Shown here one piece after another: positions 7,647 to 15,998 of a stretch of DNA of 30,722 nucleotides. The notes beneath the pieces are model-generated. The model was given only the letters and a program-made list of their open reading frames with translations. It did no database searches and was not told where the DNA came from. Source of the stretch: Haemophilus parahaemolyticus (GTDB lineage: Bacteria; Pseudomonadota; Gammaproteobacteria; Enterobacterales; Pasteurellaceae); contig NZ_MUXY01000010.1 in NCBI RefSeq assembly GCF_002015035.1, forward strand, positions 1 through 30,722, written 5' to 3'. How positions within the stretch are numbered: the first letter of the stretch is position 1; every line of letters starts with the position of its first letter. The translations under genes and the position numbers were made by a program.

Positions 7647-9035
7647 CTAACGCTTAAACATTCCTCCGAGTGCACCTAGACCACCTAAGCCACCGCCCAT
7701 CATCCCTTTCATACCACGCATCATTTTTGCCATTCCGCCTTTGCGCATTTTTTTCATCATACGTTGCATTTCATCGAATTGCTTGAGAAGTTTATTCACG
7801 TCTTGCACCTGTGTGCCTGAACCTAATGCAATACGACGACGGCGTGAACCTTTGATTATGTCTGGGTTTGCACGCTCTTTGAGCGTCATTGAATTGATGA
7901 TCGCCTCCATTTTGATGAACATTTTGTCATCTACTTGATTTTTTACATGATCAGGTAAGTTTTTCGCCCCTGGTAATTTTTCAAGCATCGACATCATGCC
8001 GCCCATTTTTTTCATTTCGACAAGCTGATCGCGGAAATCATCAAGAGTAAATTCATCACCTTTTTTGAATTTTTGAGCAATTTTCTCGGCTTTTTCTTGG
8101 TCTACACTGCGTTGTAAATCTTCGATAAGCGAAAGCACATCACCCATACCAAGAATACGAGAAGCCACGCGGTCTGGATGGAATGGCTCTAACGCATCTG
8201 TTTTCTCACCCACACCAAGGAATTTGATTGGCTTGCCTGTGATTTGACGGATAGACAATGCCGCACCACCACGAGCATCACCATCCACTTTAGTTAAAAT
8301 GACACCTGTTAATGGCAAGGCTTGGTTGAACGCTTTAGCGGTGTTTGCAGCATCTTGACCCGTCATTGCATCCACGGTGAAGAGCGTTTCAATCGGGTTG
8401 AGTGTGACGTGAAGCTGTTTGATTTCGTCCATCATTTCGCCATCAACGTGTAAGCGACCTGCGGTATCGACAATTAACACATCAAAGAAATTCAGTTTTG
8501 CGTATTTTAATGCCGCTTCTGCAATTTCAACAGGCTTTTGCGTGGTTTCAGTTGGGAAGAAATCTACTTTTAACGCTTCCGCCAAGGTTTGAAGCTGTTT
8601 GATCGCCGCAGGGCGGTAAACGTCGGCAGAAACCACGAGCACTTTTTTCTTCTCACGCTCTTTAAGGAATTTTGCTAATTTGCCTACCGAGGTGGTTTTA
8701 CCCGCACCTTGCAAACCTGCCATTAAGATGACCGCTGGCGGTTGAGTGGCAAGATTCAGCCCTTCATTTGCTTCGCCCATTGCTTGCTCAAGCTCAGCAC
8801 GCACGATTTTAAGGAACTCTTGCCCTGGCGTGAGGCTTTTGTTTACTTCCTCACCGATTGCACGCTCCTTTACTTTATTGATGAATTCACGTACAACAGG
8901 CAAAGCAACATCGGCTTCAAGCAATGCCATACGCACTTCGCGGAGGGTATCTTTGATGTTATCTTCGGTTAAACGCCCTTTGCCAGTGATGTTTTTGAGC
9001 GTTTTGGAAAGTCTATCAGACAGGTTTTCAAACAT
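7647..9035 (-). CDS. ffh: Signal recognition particle protein Ffh (SRP54)
   Basis: This 462-residue GTPase binds signal peptides and 4.5S RNA and docks with FtsY at the inner membrane. Domains in order: N domain (1-~90), G domain with P-loop GLQGAGKTTSVGKLA near residue 106, DVYRPAAIKQL, DTAGRLH and TKVDGDARGG, then the Met-rich M domain. The M domain has the RNA-binding SRRRRIALGSG block and a tail MMKKMRKGGMAKMMRGMKGM. The start is the ATG at 9035 (MFENLSDRL is the normal N-terminus); an upstream TTG extension is not needed. GAGA lies upstream. Gene ends against the inverted-USS terminator. Confidence 0.98.
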   Translation of the reverse strand: MFENLSDRLSKTLKNITGKGRLTEDNIKDTLREVRMALLEADVALPVVREFINKVKERAIGEEVNKSLTPGQEFLKIVRAELEQAMGEANEGLNLATQPPAVILMAGLQGAGKTTSVGKLAKFLKEREKKKVLVVSADVYRPAAIKQLQTLAEALKVDFFPTETTQKPVEIAEAALKYAKLNFFDVLIVDTAGRLHVDGEMMDEIKQLHVTLNPIETLFTVDAMTGQDAANTAKAFNQALPLTGVILTKVDGDARGGAALSIRQITGKPIKFLGVGEKTDALEPFHPDRVASRILGMGDVLSLIEDLQRSVDQEKAEKIAQKFKKGDEFTLDDFRDQLVEMKKMGGMMSMLEKLPGAKNLPDHVKNQVDDKMFIKMEAIINSMTLKERANPDIIKGSRRRRIALGSGTQVQDVNKLLKQFDEMQRMMKKMRKGGMAKMMRGMKGMMGGGLGGLGALGGMFKR

Positions 9036-9070
9036 TTTTGTTCTCTTTTGTTTTTTTGTTTGCAAATTAA

Positions 9071-9189
9071 TCCCCTTCTTTAGAAAAGAGGAGTTAGGGG
9101 AGATTTGATTACGATGTTAATTTCTCGTATGAGCTTCGTTTTATCTTCTGCCAAAATCTCCCCCTGCCCCTCTTTGCTAAAGAGGGGAG
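9071..9189. repeat. ~120-nt palindromic intergenic repeat, copy 1
   Basis: The left part reads TCCCCTTCTTTAGAAAAGAG and then GGGGAGATTTG. The right part reads AAAATCTCCCCCTGCCCC and then a short stem ending AGAGGGGAG. The outer parts are inverted copies of each other and each contains its own small hairpin. Copy 2 lies at 13255-13376. It occupies much of the 305-nt stretch 9036-9340, which otherwise has only a possible ffh promoter and tRNA terminators. No open reading frame inside. It resembles a REP/MITE-like dispersed element. Confidence 0.7.
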
Positions 9190-9235
9190 TCAATTCTTTG
9201 CAAAATATGAATTAAACGAAAAAATAGATTGGTGC

Positions 9236-9241
9236 ATTATA
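9236..9241 (-). promoter_or_regulatory. Candidate -10 box of ffh
   Basis: A perfect TATAAT on the minus strand lies between the tRNA terminators and ffh. No clear -35 hexamer at 17 nt is visible (TCCCCA). The repeat at 9071-9189 would lie in the ffh leader if this is used. Confidence 0.35.
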
Positions 9242-9242
9242 C

Positions 9243-9263
9243 AAAAAATCCCCTCACTTGGGG
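9243..9263 (-). terminator. Second terminator behind the tRNA genes
   Basis: On the minus strand CCCC (9263-9260), a 6-nt loop, GGGG (9253-9250) and then ATTTTTT. The stem is short, so it may be a back-up to the terminator at 9303-9330. Confidence 0.45.
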
Positions 9264-9302
9264 AATTTCACGTTAAATATAAATGGTAGGATACTAGAAA
9301 AG

Positions 9303-9330
9303 CAAAAACCCTGATGATTTCTCATCAGGG
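9303..9330 (-). terminator. Rho-independent terminator of the tRNA operon
   Basis: On the minus strand CCCTGATGA (9330-9322), loop GAAA, TCATCAGGG (9317-9309), then TTTTT. Perfect 9-bp stem directly after tRNA-Asn. Confidence 0.85.
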
Positions 9331-9340
9331 CTTCTTAATA

Positions 9341-9416
9341 TGGCTCCTCCTGCGGGACTCGAACCTGCGACATATGGATTAACAGTCCACCGTTCTACCG
9401 ACTGAACTAAGGAGGA
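9341..9416 (-). tRNA. tRNA-Asn (anticodon GUU)
   Basis: 76 nt including the encoded CCA. The acceptor stem TCCTCCT pairs with AGGAGGA. The D arm, the CTGTTAA anticodon loop (anticodon GTT, complement of 9381-9383) and the T loop GTTCGAGTC are all present. It is 5 nt downstream of tRNA-Phe and shares its transcript. Confidence 0.97.
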
Positions 9417-9421
9417 AAAGA

Positions 9422-9497
9422 TGGTGCCTCGAGGCGGAATCGAACCACCGACACGGGGATTTTCAATCCCCTGCTCTACCGACTGAGCTATCGAGGC
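9422..9497 (-). tRNA. tRNA-Phe (anticodon GAA)
   Basis: 76 nt with encoded CCA. The acceptor GCCTCGA pairs with TCGAGGC. The anticodon arm is GGGGA-TTGAAAA-TCCCC with anticodon GAA (complement of 9462-9464), and the T loop is GTTCGATTC. The body closely matches bacterial tRNA-Phe. First gene of the two-tRNA transcript. Confidence 0.97.
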
Positions 9498-9518
9498 ATC
9501 TCGTCGTTTACGGGGTGC

Positions 9519-9547
9519 ATTATGCAGTTTTTTTCAGACCCCGTCAA
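9519..9547 (-). promoter_or_regulatory. Sigma-70 promoter of the tRNA-Phe/tRNA-Asn operon
   Basis: -35 TTGACG (9547-9542), 17-nt spacer, -10 CATAAT (9524-9519) on the minus strand. A GC-rich discriminator (CACCCCG) follows, as in stringently controlled tRNA promoters. It lies just before tRNA-Phe. Confidence 0.8.
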
Positions 9548-9622
9548 ACGTTTTTTTACAAAAAATTAAAAATTTCGTTTATTCGATCTTTTTTTGTGCT
9601 AATTGTATTTTTTAACATCAAA

Positions 9623-10720
9623 TTATCGAACTGAACGATATTTTTCACGGGCTTTAGATACTTTCTTCAAGTAATTTCTCGCCTGTGCTGATGGGTGAGC
9701 CGTGGTTAAAATACGATAAACAGCATCTGGCGAAAGCTCGTTAATACGATCAATCGCCTCATATTTATCATAATCGAACACTTTTAATACCGCACCCGCA
9801 CCACTGTTATAAGCAGAAATCATCGCATAACGCATTGAAGTTGGGTTAGTAATCCCATCTAAATATTCTTCGTGCAGAATGGTGAGATACATCGTCCCCG
9901 AATCAATATTTTGCTCTGGATTATATAAATAAGCACGATCTGGCTGACCATTTAAGCCTTTACGAGCAAAAATATCACGTCCAGCTGTTTTAGGCACAAT
10001 TTGCATCAAACCAATCGCATTCGCATAACTTACCGCATATGGATTGAATGCTGACTCCACTTCCATAATACCCAAAATCAGACTAGGTTCAATACCGTAG
10101 TGTTTTGCCATTTTCCGCACCAGCGGTAAATATTTGCGAGCACGAATTTCAATATGTCCTTCCACCATCTTAATTTGCACTACTACAACATTACGTCCAT
10201 TTTTCAAACGTCTTGTCGTCGCATTTTGTACAAGATAATTAGCAAAATCATTAGCAATCACTGCATTGGTCACAAAACGCCCATATTGGTCTTTTACCTG
10301 ACCTGCAAGGAATGGATTAGCATTAATCGGTGTATCGCCAGAAGCGAATAAGTCAATTCCTTTCGGATCTCCGCCCATCAATAGTGTATGCACGATCGCA
10401 TTTTTCAAGCGTGCTTGATCTGCCAACGTTTCAATCGTAATCACCCCGTCTTCAAACGAAATATGACTACGGGTGTAATATTGGTCAGTATATTTCACGT
10501 AATCTTTTTTTGTTGCGATCAACAACTCTTGGCTTCCCCAAATATCATCAATATTATGCGAGAACTGCCCCGTTAAAATATCCAAGCCATTGGTATCTTT
10601 AAAATCATAGTTATGATATTTACTTCCGTGGCGTTTAGTGTGTTTTGTCGGGCTGCTGCCACACGAAATCAAAAACGGAATCAATGCCAACAGCGGCAAA
10701 TATTTCGTATGTTTTTTCAT
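9623..10720 (-). CDS. mltC: Membrane-bound lytic murein transglycosylase C (MltC)
   Basis: This 365-residue lipoprotein cleaves peptidoglycan glycan strands, forming 1,6-anhydro-muramic acid ends. The signal peptide ends in the lipobox LISC, followed by [10 protein letters not shown]. Residues ~45-165 match the MltC-specific N-terminal domain. The SLT domain follows, with [17 protein letters not shown] (catalytic Glu in the ES motif), [16 protein letters not shown] and [13 protein letters not shown]. The ATG at 10720 is preferred over a TTG at 10738 because a TAAGGC site lies 7-8 nt before it; that site overlaps the stop of yggX. The order mutY-yggX-mltC is the same as in E. coli, so the three are probably co-transcribed. 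Confidence 0.96.
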   Translation of the reverse strand: MKKHTKYLPLLALIPFLISCGSSPTKHTKRHGSKYHNYDFKDTNGLDILTGQFSHNIDDIWGSQELLIATKKDYVKYTDQYYTRSHISFEDGVITIETLADQARLKNAIVHTLLMGGDPKGIDLFASGDTPINANPFLAGQVKDQYGRFVTNAVIANDFANYLVQNATTRRLKNGRNVVVVQIKMVEGHIEIRARKYLPLVRKMAKHYGIEPSLILGIMEVESAFNPYAVSYANAIGLMQIVPKTAGRDIFARKGLNGQPDRAYLYNPEQNIDSGTMYLTILHEEYLDGITNPTSMRYAMISAYNSGAGAVLKVFDYDKYEAIDRINELSPDAVYRILTTAHPSAQARNYLKKVSKAREKYRSVR

Positions 10721-10730
10721 CGCAACTGCC

Positions 10731-11000
10731 TTACTCAACTGGTTTATAACCGTCGATCACCACTTCTTTACCTTCAAACAAGAAGTTTACCATCTCGGTT
10801 TCAAGCAATTTGCGGTGCTCAGGGTTCATCATACTCAATTTTTTTTCATTCACTAACATTGTCTGTTTTTTGATCCACTCGCTCCACGCTTGCTTGCTGA
10901 TTGAATCAAAAATACGTTTACCTAACTCGCCAGGATAAAGTTGAAAATCTAATCCTTCTGCTTCTTGTTTTAAATATTCACAAAATACGGTGCGTGCCAT
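10731..11000 (-). CDS. yggX: YggX family oxidative-damage/iron-trafficking protein
   Basis: This 89-residue cytoplasmic protein matches the YggX family over its length: [11 protein letters not shown] at the start with the conserved Cys, then [34 protein letters not shown], and [11 protein letters not shown]. The family helps protect Fe-S proteins and MutY-type enzymes against oxidative damage. The ATG at 11000 gives the standard N-terminus; the longer TTG start is unnecessary. Its ATG is 2 nt after the mutY stop, and its stop overlaps the mltC ribosome-binding site, so translation is coupled on both sides. Confidence 0.96.
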   Translation of the reverse strand: MARTVFCEYLKQEAEGLDFQLYPGELGKRIFDSISKQAWSEWIKKQTMLVNEKKLSMMNPEHRKLLETEMVNFLFEGKEVVIDGYKPVE

Positions 11001-11002
11001 AA

Positions 11003-12139
11003 TCAATCCTTATTCTCTTGAGATAACTCATCTAAAATCCGCTTCACAGGCATTGCTAAGCCTATTTCATTCGGTTGGGTCAGATCATACCAATAATTCG
11101 CTTTTGAAGATACAAAATAGCGGGAATTTCCCTCATTTTCTGCAATGCCAAGCGGTCGATTTTCTTCTTTCCTTTGCTCATCCAACTCTACCAAAACAGG
11201 GGTGATATCTAAATGAAAATGGCTGAACGTGTGTCGAAATGCGTGCAAATATCGACTAATTTGCAAATTTTTATCAGAAATAAACCGCTTGAAACTTGCC
11301 TCATCCTCAAACTGTGGAAAAACATACAACCCGCCCCATAAACCTTTCGCTTCCCGTTGCTCCAACAAAATGTGAGTGCCTTGCTTTAATACCAGAAAAT
11401 AGGCTTGTCGTTCGGGCAAAATTTTCTTTGGTTTTTTAGCGGGAAATTTATCCCACGCCTCTAACTGATTCGCTTGGCAATCCTCTGCTAACGGACAAAG
11501 TGAACATTTCGGCTTAGTTCGCGTGCAAATCATCGCCCCTAAATCCATCATTGCCTGATTAAAATCTGCCACTTGCTCGGTTGGCGTCATTTGTGCAGTC
11601 AAATCCCACAGCTGATTTTCCACCGCCTTTTCACCGCTCCAGCCTTCAACTGCGAAATAACGCGATAACACCCGTTTCACATTGCCATCCAAAATCGGAT
11701 AAGGTGCATTTAATACCGAGGAAAGCACTGCACCAGCCGTGCTTCTGCCCACGCCAGACAACGCCAATACATCTTCAAATTGGGTAGGAAATTCACCCCC
11801 AAATTGATCGCGAATCGTTTGTGCTGCCTTATGTAAATTTCGTGCCCGAGCGTAATAGCCCAAGCCTGTCCAAAGATGCAATACCTCATCAATATGGGCA
11901 TTCGCCAAGTCCACTACCGTCGGGAACCGTTCGACAAACCGCTCAAAATAAGGAATGACGGTTGCCACCTGCGTTTGTTGCAACATCACTTCCGACAGCC
12001 AAACCTTATAAAGTGTCTTATTTTGCTGCCACGGCAGATGTTTACGTCCATACACCGCAAACCACGCCAACGCCTTGCGGGCAAAAGGAGCGTTAAGGTT
12101 CGATTGAGCAGTAAAAGCGGAATTTGAGGAATTATTCAT
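11003..12139 (-). CDS. mutY: A/G-specific adenine DNA glycosylase MutY
   Basis: This 378-residue base-excision enzyme removes adenine mispaired with 8-oxoguanine. The catalytic block [10 protein letters not shown] carries Glu, and the helix-hairpin-helix is [14 protein letters not shown] followed by [12 protein letters not shown] with the conserved Asp. The [4Fe-4S] ligands are C-x6-C-x2-C-x5-C ([17 protein letters not shown]). The C-terminal third is the NUDIX-like MutT-related domain that reads 8-oxoG ([21 protein letters not shown]). I favour the ATG at 12139 over a TTG at 12184, though neither has a strong Shine-Dalgarno. A region just before the C-terminus (residues ~325-350) is longer and Asn/Glu-rich compared with E. 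coli. Confidence 0.97.
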   Translation of the reverse strand: MNNSSNSAFTAQSNLNAPFARKALAWFAVYGRKHLPWQQNKTLYKVWLSEVMLQQTQVATVIPYFERFVERFPTVVDLANAHIDEVLHLWTGLGYYARARNLHKAAQTIRDQFGGEFPTQFEDVLALSGVGRSTAGAVLSSVLNAPYPILDGNVKRVLSRYFAVEGWSGEKAVENQLWDLTAQMTPTEQVADFNQAMMDLGAMICTRTKPKCSLCPLAEDCQANQLEAWDKFPAKKPKKILPERQAYFLVLKQGTHILLEQREAKGLWGGLYVFPQFEDEASFKRFISDKNLQISRYLHAFRHTFSHFHLDITPVLVELDEQRKEENRPLGIAENEGNSRYFVSSKANYWYDLTQPNEIGLAMPVKRILDELSQENKD

Positions 12140-12212
12140 GAAAATAGGAACTTGAAAAATAGAAAGGGAAAGATGATACTGCAAGCGGTTAAATTTCTCA
12201 AAAGGTTTACGA

Positions 12213-12617
12213 ATGACAACACCTATTTTAGGCTTCCATCACGTTGCCATCATTGCCAGCGATTACGAAAAATCTAAGTATTTTTACACCACTATTTTAG
12301 GTGCGAAAATTATTGAAGAAACCTACCGAACTGAACGCCAAAGCTACAAGCTCGATTTGAAATTTGCCGATGGGTCGCAGATTGAACTATTCAGCTTCCC
12401 CAATCCGCCCGCTCGCTCTACCACGCCTGAAGCCTGTGGTTTACGCCATTTAGCCTTTCGAGTGAAAAGTGTTGAGCAAGCGGTCAAATTTTTGGCAAAT
12501 TTTGCAATTGAATGTGAGCCGATTCGCGTGGACGAACTCACGGGCAAACGCTTTACCTTTTTCCGCGATCCTGATGGACTGCCGTTGGAGTTTTATGAGA
12601 TAGAAGAAATTAACTAA
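12213..12617 (+). CDS. gloA2: VOC-family metalloenzyme, GloA2/YaeR type
   Basis: This 134-residue single-domain glyoxalase/vicinal-oxygen-chelate protein aligns end to end with E. coli Yae[19 protein letters not shown] with a metal-ligand His, [22 protein letters not shown] with the second His, and [16 protein letters not shown] with the final Glu ligand. A role in detoxifying reactive aldehydes or ketoaldehydes is known for the fold, but the physiological substrate of this group is unsettled. It is divergent from mutY with only 73 nt between them; a USS (GCAAGCGGTTAAATTT) lies in that gap. Confidence 0.88.
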   Translation: MTTPILGFHHVAIIASDYEKSKYFYTTILGAKIIEETYRTERQSYKLDLKFADGSQIELFSFPNPPARSTTPEACGLRHLAFRVKSVEQAVKFLANFAIECEPIRVDELTGKRFTFFRDPDGLPLEFYEIEEIN

Positions 12618-12662
12618 GTTGCAAGTTTTCCGCAAAACGCTATGAAAATCTCACCGCTTGCT

Positions 12663-12690
12663 ATTGAAAAGCGGTCAATCCTCCCCAATC
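12663..12690 (+). promoter_or_regulatory. Sigma-32-like heat-shock promoter of hslVU
   Basis: ATTGAAA at 12663-12669, a 13-nt spacer and CCCCAATC at 12683-12690 resemble the sigma-32 consensus CTTGAAA / CCCCATnT in both sequence and spacing. hslVU is a classic heat-shock operon. The match overlaps the hairpin at 12681-12700. Confidence 0.5.
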
Positions 12691-12706
12691 TAGTGGGGAG
12701 TTTTTT
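12681..12706 (+). terminator. Hairpin with T-run behind gloA2 / in front of hslV
   Basis: CTCCCCA (12681-12687) pairs with TGGGGAG (12694-12700), followed by TTTTTT. Good terminator for gloA2, while its left arm is also the -10 element of the hslV promoter candidate. An additional weaker stem ACCGCTT/AAGCGGT lies at 12653-12675. Confidence 0.65.
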
Positions 12707-12727
12707 ACCAAAAATAAAGGATCAACA

Positions 12728-13249
12728 ATGACAACGATTGTATGTATTCGTAAAGATGGCAAAGTGGCGATCGGTGGTGATGGTCAGGCAACATTAGGCA
12801 ACTGTGTAGAAAAAGGCACTGTGCGTAAAGTCCGCCGTTTATACAAAGATAAAGTCGTCACAGGCTTTGCAGGTTCAACAGCCGATGCATTTATTTTGCG
12901 TGATTTGTTTGAGAAAAAATTAGAACTGCACCAAGGGCATTTAGTGAAATCTGCCGTTGAATTGGCAAAAGAGTGGCGCACTGAACGTTCTCTTCGCAAA
13001 TTAGAAGCGATGATGATTGTGGCAAATGAAAGTGAATTTTTGCTCGTGTCAGGCTCTGGTGATGTGATTGAACCAGAATTTGATGTATTAGCTATCGGTT
13101 CTGGTGGTAACTATGCCAAATCGGCAGCATTAGCCTTATTAAGAACAGAAAATAATCTGACTGCGAAAGAAATTGTGGCAGAAGCACTGAAAATTGCGGG
13201 CGATATTGATATTTACTCAAATCACAATCACGTTATCGAAGAAGTGTAA
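12728..13249 (+). CDS. hslV: ATP-dependent protease peptidase subunit HslV (ClpQ)
   Basis: This 173-residue proteasome-like peptidase forms dodecamers and degrades proteins fed by HslU. After removal of Met1 the catalytic Thr is N-terminal ([20 protein letters not shown]). The conserved blocks [41 protein letters not shown] and [13 protein letters not shown] are present, and length is normal. AAAGGA lies 7 nt before the ATG. It is followed by hslU after 145 nt, a longer gap than usual because a ~120-nt repeat sits in it. Confidence 0.98.
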   Translation: MTTIVCIRKDGKVAIGGDGQATLGNCVEKGTVRKVRRLYKDKVVTGFAGSTADAFILRDLFEKKLELHQGHLVKSAVELAKEWRTERSLRKLEAMMIVANESEFLLVSGSGDVIEPEFDVLAIGSGGNYAKSAALALLRTENNLTAKEIVAEALKIAGDIDIYSNHNHVIEEV

Positions 13250-13254
13250 AAAAG

Positions 13255-13376
13255 TCCCCCTCTTTAGAAAAGAGGGGTTAGGGGAGATTTGAAACGATCT
13301 TCCCTTTACAAAAATTAGCGAAAAAATCACCGCTTGTAACAAATCTTCCCCAGCCCCTCATAAGTAAATAGGGGCG
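13255..13376. repeat. ~120-nt palindromic intergenic repeat, copy 2 (inside hslVU)
   Basis: Same architecture as 9071-9189. The left part is TCCCCCTCTTTAGAAAAGAG, GGGG, TTAGGGGAGATTTG; the right part is CAAATCTTCCCCAGCCCCTC and ends AGGGGCG. The outer thirds are closely related between copies, whereas the middle ~50 nt differ. Copy 2 contains a USS (ACCGCTTGT) in its centre. It lies between two co-transcribed genes and so would be part of the hslVU mRNA. Confidence 0.7.
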
Positions 13377-13394
13377 TTTTTCAAGGAATAAATT

Positions 13395-14717
13395 ATGTCA
13401 ATGACCCCTCGTGAAATCGTCTCAGAATTAGACGCACATATTATCGGACAAACAGAAGCTAAACGTGCGGTGGCAATCGCATTACGTAACCGCTGGCGCC
13501 GTATGCAGTTACCAGAAGAGCTACGCCAAGAAGTAACACCAAAAAACATTTTAATGATCGGACCAACTGGCGTGGGGAAAACTGAAATTGCTCGCCGTTT
13601 AGCAAAATTAGCCAATGCGCCATTTATCAAAGTCGAAGCCACAAAATTTACCGAAGTGGGTTACGTGGGTAAAGAAGTGGAGTCGATTATTAAAGACTTA
13701 ACTGATGTTGCAGTCAAATTAGTGAAATCGCAAGCGGTCGAGAAAAACCGTATGCGTGCACAAGATGCAGCAGAAGATCGCATTTTAGATGTATTGTTAC
13801 CACCAGCAAAAGATCAGTGGGGTAACGTGCAAGAATCTGATAACACGTCAACTCGCCAAATTTTCCGTAAAAAATTACGTGAAGGTCAGCTTGATGACAA
13901 AGAGATCGAAATTGATGTAGCAGCACAAGTGAGTGTGGAAATTATGACGCCACCAGGTATGGAAGATATGACTTCTCAGCTGCAATCTCTATTTGAAGGG
14001 ATGTCGCCAAACAAAACGAAAAAACGCAAAATGAAAATTAAAGATGCGTTAAAAGTGATGTTAGATGAAGAAGCAGCAAAATTAGTCAATCCTGAAGAGT
14101 TGAAACAACAAGCGATTGAAGCAGTTGAACAACACGGCATCGTATTTATTGATGAGATCGATAAAATCTGTAAAAAAGGTGAGCATTCTGGTGGCGATGT
14201 CTCTCGTGAAGGGGTTCAACGTGATTTACTGCCAATTATCGAAGGCTCAACGGTAAACACTAAGCATGGCATGGTGAAAACCGACCATATTCTCTTTATC
14301 TGTTCAGGTGCATTCCAAGTGGCTCGCCCATCAGATTTATTGCCAGAATTGCAAGGTCGTTTACCAATTCGTGTAGAACTCAAATCGCTTACCAAAGATG
14401 ATTTTGAACGTATCTTAACTGAGCCAAATGCTTCGCTGACTCTCCAATATCGTGAGTTAATGAAAACCGAAGGGGTAGAAGTAGAATTTACCCAAGATGG
14501 TATTAGCAAAATTGCCGAATCCGCTTTCCGCGTGAATGAAAAAACCGAAAACATCGGCGCTCGCCGTTTACACACGGTATTAGAACGCTTAATGGACGGT
14601 ATTTCTTTCGACGCTAGTGAACGTGCAGGCGAGAAAATTGTTATCAATGAGAAATACGTTTCTGAAGCGTTGAATGACGTGGTGGAAAATGAGGATTTGA
14701 GTAGATTTATTCTGTAG
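13395..14717 (+). CDS. hslU: ATP-dependent protease ATPase subunit HslU (ClpY)
   Basis: This 440-residue AAA+ unfoldase partners Hsl[25 protein letters not shown] is recognisable at the N-terminus (in two parts), the Walker A is [13 protein letters not shown] (~57-69), the pore motif is GYVGKE, and the intermediate domain spans ~110-245. Walker B is [10 protein letters not shown], the sensor/arginine region includes [14 protein letters not shown] and [15 protein letters not shown], and the C-terminus DLSRFIL is the HslV-docking tail. AAGGA precedes the ATG at 13395. Length is standard. Confidence 0.98.
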   Translation: MSMTPREIVSELDAHIIGQTEAKRAVAIALRNRWRRMQLPEELRQEVTPKNILMIGPTGVGKTEIARRLAKLANAPFIKVEATKFTEVGYVGKEVESIIKDLTDVAVKLVKSQAVEKNRMRAQDAAEDRILDVLLPPAKDQWGNVQESDNTSTRQIFRKKLREGQLDDKEIEIDVAAQVSVEIMTPPGMEDMTSQLQSLFEGMSPNKTKKRKMKIKDALKVMLDEEAAKLVNPEELKQQAIEAVEQHGIVFIDEIDKICKKGEHSGGDVSREGVQRDLLPIIEGSTVNTKHGMVKTDHILFICSGAFQVARPSDLLPELQGRLPIRVELKSLTKDDFERILTEPNASLTLQYRELMKTEGVEVEFTQDGISKIAESAFRVNEKTENIGARRLHTVLERLMDGISFDASERAGEKIVINEKYVSEALNDVVENEDLSRFIL

Positions 14718-14723
14718 TTGTTT

Positions 14724-14755
14724 AAAAGGGTCTTAATTTAAATTAAGCCCTTTTT
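14724..14755 (+). terminator. Terminator of hslVU
   Basis: AAAAGGG-T-CTTAATTT pairs with AAATTAAG-C-CCTTTTT. The core CTTAATTTAAATTAAG (14732-14747) is a perfect 16-bp palindrome. A T-run follows. It marks the border of the core operon and the accessory region. Confidence 0.75.
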
Positions 14756-14768
14756 ATAGGATTTTTAT

Positions 14769-15323
14769 ATGGACAACTTAATAAAAGAAATCTTATTAAT
14801 TATTTTAGCTCCTGCTGCAGCAATTATAACTTCATGGCTTAACTCTCGCTCTACGTTAAAGTCTATAAAAATAAATAATGACTTTCAAATCAGTCGTGAT
14901 GAAAGACTATTCCAAAAAGAATTAGAGAAGATCAAACTAGAACAAACAAGACTAGATTTACTTCATGTATATAAAAATTTATGCTTGCTACAAAGAGAGT
15001 TTTCTCTTACTAGTATAAACATTGATTGGGAGGATAATCTTCATGAACAAGAATATAATAAGAAATATTTTAAATTATGTAATAGTTTTGATAATTCTAG
15101 AGCAATCATGGCTATATCATATCCAGAGTTATTATCCGAATTTGATGATATTTACGGGAAAATGAATATATATTGGGGTAACTTTAATAACTTACTAAGG
15201 CAGAATAGGTTAGACAAAAGCATTGAATCACAATATTCTTGGCATCAAAAAACCTTTGAAGCATCACAAGAAATAGTAAGAAAAATACAAGAAGTAAAAC
15301 ACTTATTATCCCAAATAAAATAA
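14769..15323 (+). CDS. Hypothetical membrane-anchored protein with coiled coil
   Basis: This 184-residue protein is not recognised. Residues ~7-24 (EILLIILAPAAAIITSW) form one membrane segment. Residues ~45-80 are highly charged and helical (ERLFQKELEKIKLEQTRLD), likely a coiled coil, and the remainder is a soluble alpha-helical region rich in Asn, Tyr and Leu. Such an N-in anchor with a cytoplasmic helical domain is seen in many unrelated accessory proteins, so no function is proposed. The codons are strongly AT-rich compared with hslU. It begins 14 nt after the hslU terminator and ends 5 nt before an IS remnant, which suggests it was acquired. Confidence 0.65.
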   Translation: MDNLIKEILLIILAPAAAIITSWLNSRSTLKSIKINNDFQISRDERLFQKELEKIKLEQTRLDLLHVYKNLCLLQREFSLTSINIDWEDNLHEQEYNKKYFKLCNSFDNSRAIMAISYPELLSEFDDIYGKMNIYWGNFNNLLRQNRLDKSIESQYSWHQKTFEASQEIVRKIQEVKHLLSQIK

Positions 15324-15328
15324 AAACA

Positions 15329-15560
15329 TGATCTGCACCCCAAAACCTGGACACCTAATTTGAGGTGCAGGTTATGTCCTACTCTTATCAATTTCGTTTG
15401 AAAATTATCACACTCGTCACCGAACAGGATTATGGTATCCGTGAGGTGGCTAAACTTCATCAAATTTCCCACGCTCTCGTCATTTATTAGCTAAAAGCAT
15501 TTCGCGAAAGAGGGCTTGATGGCGTAAAATCGCCTTATACACTCCTTCAACCCCCGAAAA
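15329..15560 (+). mobile_element. Remnant of an IS3-family insertion sequence (left end)
   Basis: The left end TGATCTGCACCCCAAAACC (15329-15347) looks like an IS3-family terminal inverted repeat. CTGCACC (15333-15339) pairs with GGTGCAG (15364-15370), a stem that would cover the transposase ribosome-binding site. The orfA fragment follows. No orfB or right end is visible, so the element is decayed. The right limit given is approximate. Confidence 0.7.
15374..15560 (+). pseudogene. Broken IS3-family transposase orfA fragment
   Basis: The ATG at 15374 starts MSYSYQFRLKIITLVTEQDY, followed by GIREVAKLHQISHALVIY, a typical IS3 orfA helix-turn-helix. A TAG codon at 15488-15490 then replaces what is usually Trp. 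The frame continues LKAFRERGLDGVKSP after the stop. The C-terminal leucine zipper and all of orfB are missing, so it is inactive. Confidence 0.75.
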
Positions 15561-15654
15561 TAGTGAAACAAAAAATGAAAAAGAAAGATATTGAAATCGC
15601 AGAAACCACAGATTTTTCACCTGAAGCGTTTAAAAAGAACAGAAAACGAGATGG

Positions 15655-15906
15655 TTATCTTTTAAAGCAAATGCCCAATTTTAGCAACGTTTTATTTCTA
15701 GCTTGCAATAATTTTTTCACTTTCTCACGAAAATTATCACAATTCTCCATATCACTTGGTAAACCTAAAGCCTCCACAATATTGCCATATCGCCAATTAT
15801 TCTCATGAAAAACCTCTGCAAATCCTCGATATTCCAATAAAAGTTGCAACATTAATTTTTCGATATAAGGGGAAACTGATGGGGGGTTAAGTTTGAATTT
15901 AGACAT
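15655..15906 (-). pseudogene. Short ORF, probably the 5' part of a gene truncated by the IS event
   Basis: From the ATG at 15906 (GGAG site upstream) the frame encodes 83 residues: MSKFKLNPPSVSPYIEKLML, then LEYRGFAEVFHENNWRYGNI and a charged helix ending LLQARNKTLLKLG. The last few codons and the stop lie next to the IS remnant, so the natural gene was probably longer. It resembles the N-terminal helical domain of a larger protein; I cannot name the family. It lies just below a terminator hairpin (15921-15952) that follows the nuclease gene. An overlapping plus-strand frame (15563-15808) is judged spurious. A genuine short gene remains possible. Confidence 0.45.
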
Positions 15907-15920
15907 AATCATCACTCCAA

Positions 15921-15952
15921 TAAAAATGCTCAAACCTAATAGGCTTGAGCAT
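15921..15952 (-). terminator. Terminator of the Mrr-like nuclease gene
   Basis: On the minus strand ATGCTCAA (15952-15945) pairs with TTGAGCAT (15933-15926), followed by TTTTT (15925-15921). Confidence 0.75.
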
Positions 15953-15998
15953 AGTTTAAAAAGGATAGAGACGGATTGTGTCGTTAGGCGAAATTATT

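Noticed and set aside
9071..9189. Repeats taken as a CRISPR array.
   Set aside because: Only two copies 4 kb apart with palindromic arms; no regular spacers and no cas genes anywhere in the window.
9341..9497. tRNA-Asn/tRNA-Phe as an integration site for a genomic island.
   Set aside because: No integrase, no repeated tRNA 3' end and only core genes on both sides.
15563..15808. Plus-strand frame of 81 codons behind the IS remnant.
   Set aside because: It continues the broken transposase frame and then crosses into sequence better explained by the minus-strand frame with a ribosome-binding site at 15906.
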